From Collinsella tanakaei YIT 12063 (GTDB lineage Bacteria; Actinomycetota; Coriobacteriia; Coriobacteriales; Coriobacteriaceae), in assembly GCF_000225705.1 (NCBI RefSeq), contig NZ_JH126474.1:1-40177 (forward strand): a stretch of 40,177 bases of DNA. The letters run 5' to 3'. A model generated the notes under the pieces. That model did not search any database, had not been told where the DNA came from, and worked only from the letters and a program-made list of their open reading frames with translations. The position numbers were made by a program, and so were the translations under genes. Position 1 is the first letter of the stretch, and every line of letters begins with the position of its first letter. Shown here piece after piece: positions 1 through 7,259 of this stretch.

Positions 1-54
1 CTCGCCTGCTGGGCCTGGGAGGTCGGCAGGCGCGCCGAGGGGACGCTCGCGTAG
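1..54 (+). CDS. IS110-family transposase, C-terminal fragment (partial)
   Basis: Frame 1 reads LACWAWEVGRRAEGTLA and then TAG at 52-54. This resembles the closing segment of IS110-family transposases, which commonly ends in an RELAxxxW-like helix. Only 17 codons are visible because the window starts inside the gene. The same strand and family appear at the other edge (39847 onward), which supports the reading. Other frames are also open here, so the assignment rests on the short motif and on context. Confidence 0.5.
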   Translation, partial: LACWAWEVGRRAEGTLA

Positions 55-109
55 CTCCCCGGGGCCCACATAGCCTTCCCGCCGGGAGGGCCCGCGCTTC
101 GACGCATCG

Positions 110-375
110 CCGGGACCGGCTCACGACCCTTTTTATGGGCAGCCCGAGGGCCGCGCCCGACTATCGAGACTCCAAGGTTTTTCGAAACGACGGTCCCGGA
201 CGCAGAATCGAAATGCGGTAGCGCGCGGCGACATACCTGAACCCGCACGCCGCGCCACGAGCCCGCGGATATTAGCTTGCCAGGCGAGCGACGACTAACG
301 AGCATCCGCGCGGGCCCGACCGGTCGTAATACGAGAAGGTCCGGAAAGAAATTTCCGGACCTGGCAGCTTTTGCC
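110..375 (+). ncRNA. Candidate structured (bridge/seek-type) RNA region in the IS110 right end
   Basis: Several perfect or near-perfect stems follow one another. A 9-bp arm at 110-118 pairs with 191-199. GCGCGGCG at 223-230 pairs with 248-255. CCCGCGGAT at 262-270 pairs with 304-314 with one bulge, and encloses two inner stems (272-275 with 295-298, and 275-280 with 284-289, which share one base). An 11-bp hairpin with a GAAA tetraloop spans 337-362, and a small hairpin spans 363-375. IS110-family elements encode a guide (bridge) RNA in a non-coding end, and in the IS1111 subgroup it lies 3' of the transposase. Transcription and guide loops are not demonstrated here. Confidence 0.3.
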
Positions 376-399
376 TCTTGACAATGGCTTTCTCATATT

Positions 400-424
400 A
401 AAAAGGGCACCCTTGCGGATGCCC
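400..424 (-). terminator. Rho-independent terminator of the tRNA-Ile/tRNA-Ala unit
   Basis: On the minus strand GGGCATCC, a GCAA tetraloop and GGGTGCCC form an 8-bp stem (one U-G pair) followed directly by five T residues. It lies 12 bases beyond the tRNA-Ala CCA end. Confidence 0.9.
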
Positions 425-436
425 TCATACATTCAA

Positions 437-512
437 TGGTGGAGGTTAGGGGGATCGAACCCCTGACCTCAGGCTTGCAAAGCCCGCGCTCTCCCAGCTG
501 AGCTAAACCCCC
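437..512 (-). tRNA. tRNA-Ala (anticodon TGC)
   Basis: The reverse complement starts GGGGGTTTAGCTC and ends AACCTCC-A-CCA, giving a 7-bp acceptor stem (one G-U pair), a D arm, an anticodon loop CTTTGCAAG with TGC, and a T arm containing GGTTCGATCC. The 3' CCA is encoded. It follows tRNA-Ile on the same strand. tRNA-Ile followed by tRNA-Ala beyond gyrA is also seen in mycobacteria (ileT-alaT). Confidence 0.98.
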
Positions 513-515
513 ATT

Positions 516-560
516 AATAAACACCCCAGCGGCGACTCGGCTCTCGCTGGGGTGTTTATT
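516..560 (-). terminator. Long hairpin between tRNA-Ile and tRNA-Ala
   Basis: A 16-bp perfect inverted repeat (516-531 with 545-560, 13-base loop) fills nearly the whole spacer between the two tRNAs. On the minus strand the 3' arm ends GGGGTGTTTATT, a weak T tract. It may be a partial terminator that sets the Ile:Ala ratio, or a processing signal for the dicistronic precursor. No separate promoter for tRNA-Ala is apparent to me. Confidence 0.6.
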
Positions 561-572
561 GCGAAAGAAAAA

Positions 573-649
573 TGGTGGACCTGACAAGATTCGAACTTGT
601 GACCTCCCGGTTATCAGCCGGACGCTCTAACCAACTGAGCTACAGGTCC
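573..649 (-). tRNA. tRNA-Ile (anticodon GAT)
   Basis: The reverse complement starts GGACCTGTAGCTCAG and ends CAGGTCC-A-CCA. The anticodon loop CTGATAA holds GAT, and the T arm contains AGTTCGAATC. The acceptor, D, anticodon and T arms all pair. CCA is encoded. It is the first gene of a minus-strand tRNA-Ile/tRNA-Ala unit with a clear promoter just upstream. Confidence 0.98.
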
Positions 650-663
650 ATCGCACGAGTGGT

Positions 664-693
664 ATAATAACCCTTTGTTGGAATCGGAGTCAA
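664..693 (-). promoter_or_regulatory. Promoter of the tRNA-Ile/tRNA-Ala unit
   Basis: On the minus strand a TTGACT -35 (688-693) and a TATTAT -10 (664-669) are separated by 18 bases. The tRNA-Ile 5' end lies 14 bases beyond the -10, as expected for a sigma-70-type stable-RNA promoter. Confidence 0.8.
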
Positions 694-1003
694 CGACTTT
701 TTCCAAAAAAGTTGGAATCTTTTTCCAACTCTCTTATTCTCCCAGTTCACAAGGCATTTTTCTTTTCAAATTTCGCATGCGGCAGCTAAATGTCGCCCAA
801 CGCAAGGCCCGCCTCGCCCCATCGCGGCCTCTCGACACCCGCAAAGCCAAGCCCCGCCCATCCGTTCAGCAGAAAGCTGGCCGTCGCGTGTCGTTGCCAT
901 GTTTCCCATAGCATCCACGTTGGAATTGGGTACTATTACTACCCGGCTTGGGATGGGAGACCCAGCCAACCCTTATGATTTCTAACTTGGAGGAGGTGCC
1001 ATA
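694..1003 (+). other. Intergenic leader of the bifunctional-nuclease gene with small hairpins
   Basis: No gene is evident in this stretch of about 310 bases. An inverted repeat near 710-731 (GTTGGAA facing TTCCAAC) lies behind the tRNA promoter. Two adjacent hairpins sit at 928-944 (GGGTA/TACCC) and 945-967 (GGCT-GGG/CCCAGCC) in the leader of the downstream gene. A strong ribosome-binding site, GGAGGAGG, lies about 7 bases before the ATG at 1004. No confident -35/-10 pair was found. Confidence 0.5.
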
Positions 1004-1504
1004 ATGATTCGCGTTGATATCGAAACCATTATTATGGCCGCCGGCCCCGTCCCCTCGGTTATCGTGCTGCGCGAGCGCAACGAGTCCGTGGGTGCCGGAG
1101 CACCGCCGCGCGCGCTCTCCATTCAAACCGGATCATTCGAGGCGGCGGCCATCAGCCGTGGAATTGACCGCACGGAGGAGCCGCGCCCCATCACGCACGA
1201 TCTTATGAATGCCGCCCTTACGGCACTCGACGCCAAGGTCGAGCGCGTGGAGATCAACCGCGTCGACCTTCCCGTATTCTTTGCGGACCTGGTGGTTCTC
1301 GACAAAGACGGCAAGGAACTCTCTATCGACGCGCGGCCAAGCGATGCGCTCGCATTGGCGGTGCGCGTCAACGCCCCCATTTACGTTGAGGACGATGTCA
1401 TGAACCGCGCCGGCAGTATCTCTGCCCGCTCGGACGACAACGCCGAAGAAGAGATCGAGCGATTCGACGAATTTGTCCAGACGCTTTCTCCGGATGATTT
1501 CTAA
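1004..1504 (+). CDS. Bifunctional nuclease family protein (DUF151/BFN domain)
   Basis: The 166-residue protein matches the BFN/DUF151 family, a small domain that in some bacterial and plant members has DNase and RNase activity; the bacterial role is often unknown. Family-like stretches are visible: the start IRVDIETI, PITHDLMNAALTALDAKVERVEI in the middle (given here as the region near residues 63-85), FFADLVVLDKDGKEL and the signature RPSDALALAVRVNAPIYVED at about residues 116-135. The C-terminus is acidic. The ATG is chosen for the GGAGGAGG site about 7 bases upstream. It stands alone between the leftward tRNA pair and the convergent GH3 gene and has its own terminator. The family call is firm; activity is not shown by sequence alone. 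Confidence 0.9.
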   Translation: MIRVDIETIIMAAGPVPSVIVLRERNESVGAGAPPRALSIQTGSFEAAAISRGIDRTEEPRPITHDLMNAALTALDAKVERVEINRVDLPVFFADLVVLDKDGKELSIDARPSDALALAVRVNAPIYVEDDVMNRAGSISARSDDNAEEEIERFDEFVQTLSPDDF

Positions 1505-1578
1505 GCGGACGAAAATCCGCGCGCTGCTCTTCGCACCTCATTATCGACGCATCGGCCACCCACATGCCGGCCGCCATC

Positions 1579-1624
1579 AAGCCCCGCGATCGCAACCATG
1601 CAGTCGCGGGGCTTTCTCTTTTGC
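1579..1624 (+). terminator. Rho-independent terminator after the BFN gene
   Basis: AAGCCCCGCGA (1579-1589) pairs perfectly with TCGCGGGGCTT (1604-1614) and is followed by a T-rich run. It lies between two convergent genes and may also act on the GH3 transcript. Confidence 0.85.
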
Positions 1625-1652
1625 ACGCGCGCACCCGGGAGCCTCACGGAAC

Positions 1653-4196
1653 TCACTCCTCGCTATCGCCCGAGCGGTCGAAGTGCGCGGTCAAGGCGGG
1701 CGCATGCTCTCGCAGGGCCTTCTTGATGCGCCTGTACGTACCCACCGCGCGCGTAAAGCCGCGAATATACCTACCGTTGAGCATATCGACCAAGCCATGG
1801 ACGGTCCGCATTGAAAATCCGCTTGAGATGAGCTGGCGCAAAGGCAGATCAGAGACAATTTCATGCATCATGCGTCTGGTGTCCTCGTCCATCTTTTTCA
1901 CGGGCTCATCCATAACATGCTCCACCACGCGAACCATTAGTCGACCAAAAGGCGTGGAGGCCATCTCTGACACGGACGAATCGATGGTGAACGGCGCGAT
2001 GGGCGTGCGAGCGGGAAGAGGACCCGCGTAAAGCGCCTTGAAAGACTCCTCATCAAACCGAGTGGCATCGGGGCGCCAGTACGCCGCGAGCGCCGAGCGG
2101 TCGGCGAGGAGGACGGAACGGTCGGCAGACACGGGAAACGGCGCTGTATCGGCTGCGAGGTGAAGGGAGCAGCTCCTTCGGATATCGCGGCTTGAAGAGC
2201 CAACCAAAAGCTCGTAGTCGCCCTGATCCACGCGCCACGCGTGACGCGCGGCGTCCCAATATCGAAGCTCCATCTCGCCAAACTCAAGCGTCACGTGAGA
2301 GCGCTCGCCAGGCGCAAGGCGCACCTTGGCAAACGCGGCGAGGCGGCGCGGCTCATGGAAGGCACACTCGCAAGGCGGGCAAACATAGAGCTGCACCACT
2401 TCGGCGCCGGCGATGGAACCAGCGTTTTCCACATCAACCTCAACGCGGAAGACGGCCGGGCGGGTAGATTCACCGCAGGAAAGAGGCATGGCAAGCTTTG
2501 GCCGGCCGTAGGCAAACGCGGTATAGGACAAACCATGGCCAAACGGCCATGCCGGGCGCGCGCCGACCGCATCAAAATAGCGATACCCCACGTAGATGCC
2601 CTCGCGATAGAGAACCTCGCGGTCAAAGTCGGGATAGCTTGCACCCAAAGCGGTATCCCCCAGCCGCTCCGGCCACGTTTCGGCAAGCTTTCCACACGGA
2701 TTCGCATCGCCGTATAGCAAATCAACCGTTGCGGAGCCGCCATGGCATCCCGACAGGTACATCGCCATAATCGCGGCGGGCATGCGTCTCCAGGGCGCTT
2801 CCATGGGGGCACCACCTTGCAGAACCACCACGGTGTTGGGGTTTTCACGGCACACGCGCTCGATCAAGCTGCAGTGGCCGCGCGGCATCACCATGAGCTT
2901 GCGATCAAATCCTTCGGACTCGAACCTATCCGGCAAGCCGGCGAACACCACGGCGACGTCATGCGTGCGCGCCGCCTCGACCGCCTGCTCAACTTGAACG
3001 TCGGACGCCTCACCCGAATACGCATCGTATCCAGGGGAGAACGAGACCGAGATACCGCGGCGTTTGAACTCGTCCAGCGCGCAATCGAGCTCACGGGGAT
3101 TGATTTTGGACGAGCCGGCACCTTGGAAGCGCGGCTCCCTTGCAAAGGCGCCTATAACGGCGACCGTCTTGGTTGGGCCAAGCGGCAAGATACCGTTGTT
3201 TTCAAGTAATACCGCGCTTTCACGCGCGGCGCGGGCGGCGAGGCGGGCGCTCCTCTTGTAGACCGACTCGCCCGCCGCAGGGTCGCCGTCAGTCGTTGCG
3301 GACAAGGAGGAGGCACGAGAGCTGCGCGTCGGGCGCGTGCGCTCCACAAGATCGATCACGCGGCCCGCAGCGCGGTCCACGCACCTTTCATCCAGCGCTC
3401 CGCGGCGCACGGCCGCCAGGGCTGTAGGGGCGTAATCTGGACGAGGGCCGGGCATGCAGAGGTCTAGACCGGCGGCGATGGACTCGGCCACGCCGCTCAC
3501 GGCGCCCCAGTCGCTTATCACGGCGCCGTCAAAGCCCCATTCTTCGCGCAGCACGGTTTGCAGCAACCAAGCGTTTTGCGAGCAATACGTGCCGTTAAGC
3601 TTGTTGTACGCCGTCATAATCGACCACGGACGCGCCTTTTTGACCACGCGCTCAAAGGGCTGGAGGTAGATTTCGCGCAGGGTCCGCTCTTCCACAACCG
3701 AATCGCTTACCAGGCGGGCGAGCTCTTGGTTGTTGCATGCGAAATGTTTGAGGCACGCCGCGACGCCGCGCGACTGGATGCCTTGGACCATGGCGGCACC
3801 CAGCTCGCCGGAAAGCAGGGGGTCCTCGCTGAAATATTCAAAGTTACGCCCGCATAAAGGGCTGCGCTTTATATTGACACCGGGCCCCAGCACAACCGAT
3901 ACGCCCTGGTCGACCGCCTCATCTGCAATAGCGGCGCCCACAGATAAAACCAGATTGGGGTCAAAAGAGCAGGCGAGGGCTGAGGCAGAGGGAAAGCAGG
4001 TTGACGGAACGCTCTGGTTGATACCAAGATGATCCGCGGCGCCCAACTGATGGCGCAGGCCGTGGGGGCCGTCGGACAGCGCGATAGACTCAAGCCCGAC
4101 CTCGTCCACTCGCACGGTGTCCCAATGGGACGCTCCCGCCAATAAGGAGGCCTTTTGCTGCAGGGTCATCTGCTGAAGCATCGAAGAACTATCCAT
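1653..4196 (-). CDS. Glycoside hydrolase family 3 protein, probable beta-glucosidase
   Basis: An 847-residue protein with the full GH3 plan. It has an N-terminal barrel (to about residue 310) with SDGPHG, GRNFEYFSEDP, KHF at 150-152 and the nucleophile Asp in VISDW (D229). An alpha/beta sandwich (about 360-600) and a fibronectin-III-like domain near residues 640-720 follow. A C-terminal tail of about 100 residues is of the kind seen in gut GH3 enzymes. There is no signal peptide, so it is probably cytoplasmic and cleaves imported beta-glucosides; substrate is inference. The start ATG at 4196 is preferred because AAGGGGGC lies 3-10 bases upstream; an in-frame start at 4379 would overlap the gyrA terminator. 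It is a catabolic gene placed between gyrA and the tRNA pair. Confidence 0.9.
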   Translation of the reverse strand: MDSSSMLQQMTLQQKASLLAGASHWDTVRVDEVGLESIALSDGPHGLRHQLGAADHLGINQSVPSTCFPSASALACSFDPNLVLSVGAAIADEAVDQGVSVVLGPGVNIKRSPLCGRNFEYFSEDPLLSGELGAAMVQGIQSRGVAACLKHFACNNQELARLVSDSVVEERTLREIYLQPFERVVKKARPWSIMTAYNKLNGTYCSQNAWLLQTVLREEWGFDGAVISDWGAVSGVAESIAAGLDLCMPGPRPDYAPTALAAVRRGALDERCVDRAAGRVIDLVERTRPTRSSRASSLSATTDGDPAAGESVYKRSARLAARAARESAVLLENNGILPLGPTKTVAVIGAFAREPRFQGAGSSKINPRELDCALDEFKRRGISVSFSPGYDAYSGEASDVQVEQAVEAARTHDVAVVFAGLPDRFESEGFDRKLMVMPRGHCSLIERVCRENPNTVVVLQGGAPMEAPWRRMPAAIMAMYLSGCHGGSATVDLLYGDANPCGKLAETWPERLGDTALGASYPDFDREVLYREGIYVGYRYFDAVGARPAWPFGHGLSYTAFAYGRPKLAMPLSCGESTRPAVFRVEVDVENAGSIAGAEVVQLYVCPPCECAFHEPRRLAAFAKVRLAPGERSHVTLEFGEMELRYWDAARHAWRVDQGDYELLVGSSSRDIRRSCSLHLAADTAPFPVSADRSVLLADRSALAAYWRPDATRFDEESFKALYAGPLPARTPIAPFTIDSSVSEMASTPFGRLMVRVVEHVMDEPVKKMDEDTRRMMHEIVSDLPLRQLISSGFSMRTVHGLVDMLNGRYIRGFTRAVGTYRRIKKALREHAPALTAHFDRSGDSEE

Positions 4197-4306
4197 GCAG
4201 CCCCCTTTTTTGATTTCTTGCCGTGAGCCGTCATCGCATTGGTCGTCACATTGAGCTTTTATACCCCTGGCGGCGGGCGCGCGCATACACAATTGTCGCC
4301 AAACGC

Positions 4307-4334
4307 AAAAGGAGGGGCGCCGAAGCACCCCTCC
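4307..4334 (-). terminator. Rho-independent terminator of gyrA
   Basis: On the minus strand GGAGGGGTGC, a TTCG tetraloop and GCGCCCCTCC form a 10-bp stem followed by TTTT. It lies about 80 bases past the gyrA stop and separates gyrA from the GH3 gene. Confidence 0.93.
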
Positions 4335-4411
4335 CGTCACTCGTTTTTCCCTGCGGAGGCGTCGCGGCCAATCGCTCAAACGCGCCCGCGCGATATATCC
4401 CTCTGGAACCC

Positions 4412-7180
4412 CTACTCCTCGAGCAGACCCTCCGGAGCCTCGTCGCCGCCGTCAACGTCCACGCGCTCGTCATCGGGCGCGGGCATCTCTCCATCGGCAT
4501 CGCTGGAATCAGGGTCAACTTGATCGTCCGCTTCGGCGGGCGCCTTGTCCTTCTCCTCCGAACTGGTCATGCGGGCCACAGCCGTAACGCGGTCGCCATC
4601 GATAACGCTCATCATCTTGACGCCCTGCGTGGCACGACCGGTCTGAGACACGTCCTCGGTCTTCACGCGAATAACCGTGGCGCCCTCGGTGATGATGAAC
4701 AGCTCGTGCTGCGGTCCCACCGTCTTCATGGCGGCGAGGCTGCCCTTGTGGTCGGTCATCTGGATGGTATAAACGCCCTGCCCACCGCGGTTCTGCTCGG
4801 GATAGTCCGCAACGGGAGTGCGCTTGCCGTAACCGCGCTCGGTGATGACGAACAGGTCGCCGGTACCGTTGGAGATCTCCATGCCCAGCACCTCGGCACC
4901 ATCCTTCATAGTGATGCCACGAACGCCGCTGGTATCGCGGCCGGTGGCGCGCACCTGGTCCTCGGCAAACACAATCGCCTTGCCCGACGTGGTGGCCATG
5001 ATGACCTTATCGCCCTCGCGCACGCGGCGAACATCAAGCAAGCGGTCACCGTTCTTGAGGTTGATGGCGATGATGCCGTCTCGGCGGCTGCGGTCGTAAG
5101 CGCTCATGACCGTCTTCTTCACCATGCCGTTGGCGGTGGCAAACATGAGGTACTCGTTGCCCGGGAACTCGCGGCAGGAGATGACGCTGGCGATCTTCTC
5201 GCCCTCCTCAAAGGGGAGCAGGTTGACGATTGCGGTACCGCGCGCCTGACGGCTGCCAACGGGCAGCTCATGGACCTTCAAACGGTAGACCTTGCCCTTG
5301 TTGGAGAAGAACAGCACGTACTCGTGGGTGCTGGCGATAAACATCTCAGCGATGACGTCGTCCTCCTTGAGGTTGACGCCGGTCACGCCCTTGCCGCCGC
5401 GCTTCTGCGAGCGGTAGGTCTCGACGGGAATGCGCTTGACGTAGCCGGTATGGGTGATGGTGACGACCATGTCCTCGTCCGCGATAAGGTCCTCGACGTC
5501 CAGGTCCCTCTCCGCCCGGGTGATCTCGGTGCGGCGCTTGTCTCCAAATTTCTTGGAGATCTCGCGCATCTCCTCTTTGATGACGCCCAGGATCTTGTGC
5601 TCGTTGGCGAGAAGGTCCTCGTAGTAGGCGATCGCGCGGCGCAGGCCGGCCAACTCGTCCTCGATCTTGTCGCGCTCGAGGCCGGTCAAGCGGCGCAGCT
5701 TCATCTCGAGAATCGCGGTGGTCTGCTCGGGGCTGAAGCCAAAGCGCTCGATCAGGCGAGAACTGGCCTCGGCATCCGTCTGGGAGGAGCGGATGATCGA
5801 GATGACCTCGTCGATATGGTCGAGAGCCATAAGGTAGCCCTCGAGGATGTGTGCACGGGCCTGTGCCTTCTTGAGGTCAAAGCGGGTGCGGCGGGTAACC
5901 ACGTCGACCTGGTGGTCGATGTAGTGGGAGAGAATCTCGCGCAGCGACAGGCACTTGGGCACGCCGTTGACCAAGGCGAGGTTGTTCACGCCAAAGGTGT
6001 TCTGCAGCGAGGTGTACTTGTACAGGTTGTTGAGAACCACCTGCGGAATAACGCCCTTTTTGAGCTCGATAACCAGGCGGATGCCCTTCTGGGTAGACTC
6101 GTCGCGCATATCCGAGATCCCCTCAATGCGCTTCTCATTCACCAGCTGGGCGATCTTCTCCTGCAGGGTTCCCTTGTTGACCTGATAGGGGATCTCGGTA
6201 AAGACCAGACGGCTGCGACCGGTCTTGGTGGACTCAACATGGGCCTTGGCGCGCACGGTGATGGAGCCGCGGCCGGTCTCGTAAGCCTGGCGGATGCCGG
6301 AGGTACCCATGATGAGGGCACCGGTGGGGAAGTCCGGTCCCGGCAGAACCGTCATGAGCTCCTCGCAGGTGGCGTCCGGGTTGTCGATAAGCATACAGGT
6401 GGCCTCGATAACCTCGGAAAGGTTATGGGGCGGAATATTGGTAGCCATGCCAACCGCGATGCCGGAAGAACCGTTGACCAGCAGGTTGGGGAAGCGGGCG
6501 GGCAGGACCTTGGGCTCTGCCAGGGACTCGTCGTAGTTGGGACCCCAGTCAACCGTGTCCTTCTGCAGGTCGCGAAGCAGCTCCATGGCGGGCTTGGCCA
6601 GGCGGCTCTCGGTGTAGCGCATGGCCGCGGCGGAGTCGCCGTCGATGTTGCCAAAGTTACCATGGCCGTCGATGAGCGGAGTGCGCATGGAGAACCACTG
6701 CGCCAGGCGGACCATGGTGTCGTACACCGCGAAGTCGCCATGGGGATGGTACTTACCGATAACTTCGCCGACCGTCCAAGCGGACTTCTTATGCGGGCGG
6801 TTGGGGAAGATGCCGCTCTCGTTCATTGCGTAGAGGATACGGCGGTGAACGGGCTTCAAGCCGTCGCGAACGTCCGGCAGGGCGCGCGCGGTGATGACCG
6901 ACATGGAGTACTCGATGAAGGACTGCTTCATCTCGCGGCCGAACTCGCTGATCTGCAGGGAGCCGCCGTTAACGTCTTCTCCGGCTGCCTCGCCGCGATC
7001 CACCGCGCCAAAGCTCTCCTCCAGCTCCTCGTCATCTTCTTCTTCCTCGTCCGAATCGGCGTCCGGGTCGTAGGCCGCAGCGTCGCCATCATCCTCGGCG
7101 CGGGCCAGCAAGCGCTTCAGATCGTCGGGCAGGCCCGCGGTCTCGTCGCCGCCAATCTCGTTGTTCATATCGTCTGCCAC
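4412..7180 (-). CDS. gyrA: DNA gyrase subunit A
   Basis: A 922-residue GyrA, which cuts and rejoins DNA in the gyrase A2B2 complex. Recognisable parts are the winged-helix core start (SFIEYSMSV at about 87-95), the catalytic Tyr in AAMRYTESR (Y189, E. coli Y122) and the GyrA box QKRGGKG in the C-terminal wrapping domain. The first 75 or so residues are a strongly acidic extension absent from E. coli GyrA, and the C-terminal 50 residues are also acidic. The quinolone-resistance region reads [10 protein letters not shown]: Phe150 occupies the position of E. coli Ser83 (codon TTC at 6731-6733). The GTG start has GGAGG 6 bases upstream. gyrB lies 79 bases ahead on the same strand. Confidence 0.98.
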   Translation of the reverse strand: MADDMNNEIGGDETAGLPDDLKRLLARAEDDGDAAAYDPDADSDEEEEDDEELEESFGAVDRGEAAGEDVNGGSLQISEFGREMKQSFIEYSMSVITARALPDVRDGLKPVHRRILYAMNESGIFPNRPHKKSAWTVGEVIGKYHPHGDFAVYDTMVRLAQWFSMRTPLIDGHGNFGNIDGDSAAAMRYTESRLAKPAMELLRDLQKDTVDWGPNYDESLAEPKVLPARFPNLLVNGSSGIAVGMATNIPPHNLSEVIEATCMLIDNPDATCEELMTVLPGPDFPTGALIMGTSGIRQAYETGRGSITVRAKAHVESTKTGRSRLVFTEIPYQVNKGTLQEKIAQLVNEKRIEGISDMRDESTQKGIRLVIELKKGVIPQVVLNNLYKYTSLQNTFGVNNLALVNGVPKCLSLREILSHYIDHQVDVVTRRTRFDLKKAQARAHILEGYLMALDHIDEVISIIRSSQTDAEASSRLIERFGFSPEQTTAILEMKLRRLTGLERDKIEDELAGLRRAIAYYEDLLANEHKILGVIKEEMREISKKFGDKRRTEITRAERDLDVEDLIADEDMVVTITHTGYVKRIPVETYRSQKRGGKGVTGVNLKEDDVIAEMFIASTHEYVLFFSNKGKVYRLKVHELPVGSRQARGTAIVNLLPFEEGEKIASVISCREFPGNEYLMFATANGMVKKTVMSAYDRSRRDGIIAINLKNGDRLLDVRRVREGDKVIMATTSGKAIVFAEDQVRATGRDTSGVRGITMKDGAEVLGMEISNGTGDLFVITERGYGKRTPVADYPEQNRGGQGVYTIQMTDHKGSLAAMKTVGPQHELFIITEGATVIRVKTEDVSQTGRATQGVKMMSVIDGDRVTAVARMTSSEEKDKAPAEADDQVDPDSSDADGEMPAPDDERVDVDGGDEAPEGLLEE

Positions 7181-7259
7181 GTAAGACCTCCTGGTTTCTC
7201 GTGGTCATTCAGTGCTCAGCGCGCGTATGTCGCGCAGGGGATTGCCAAAAGCAGTTGCC

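Larger units (their letters stand above)
1..399 (+). mobile_element. Right (3') end of an IS110-family insertion sequence, truncated by the window edge
   Basis: The first 54 bases read as the C-terminus of an IS110-type transposase, followed by about 340 non-coding, strongly self-complementary bases. The host sequence is recognisable again from about 400, where the tRNA-Ala terminator begins, so the element must end at or before about 399. A TTGACA hexamer at 378-383 sits just inside that limit. In IS110 relatives a -35 box near the right end can form a junction promoter in the circular intermediate; its role here is inference. The exact terminus cannot be fixed from one copy. Confidence 0.5.

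Noticed and set aside
4197-4379. Upstream extension of the GH3 gene (61 more codons)
   Set aside because: The extension runs into the gyrA terminator and lacks a ribosome-binding site; the ATG at 4196 has a good one.
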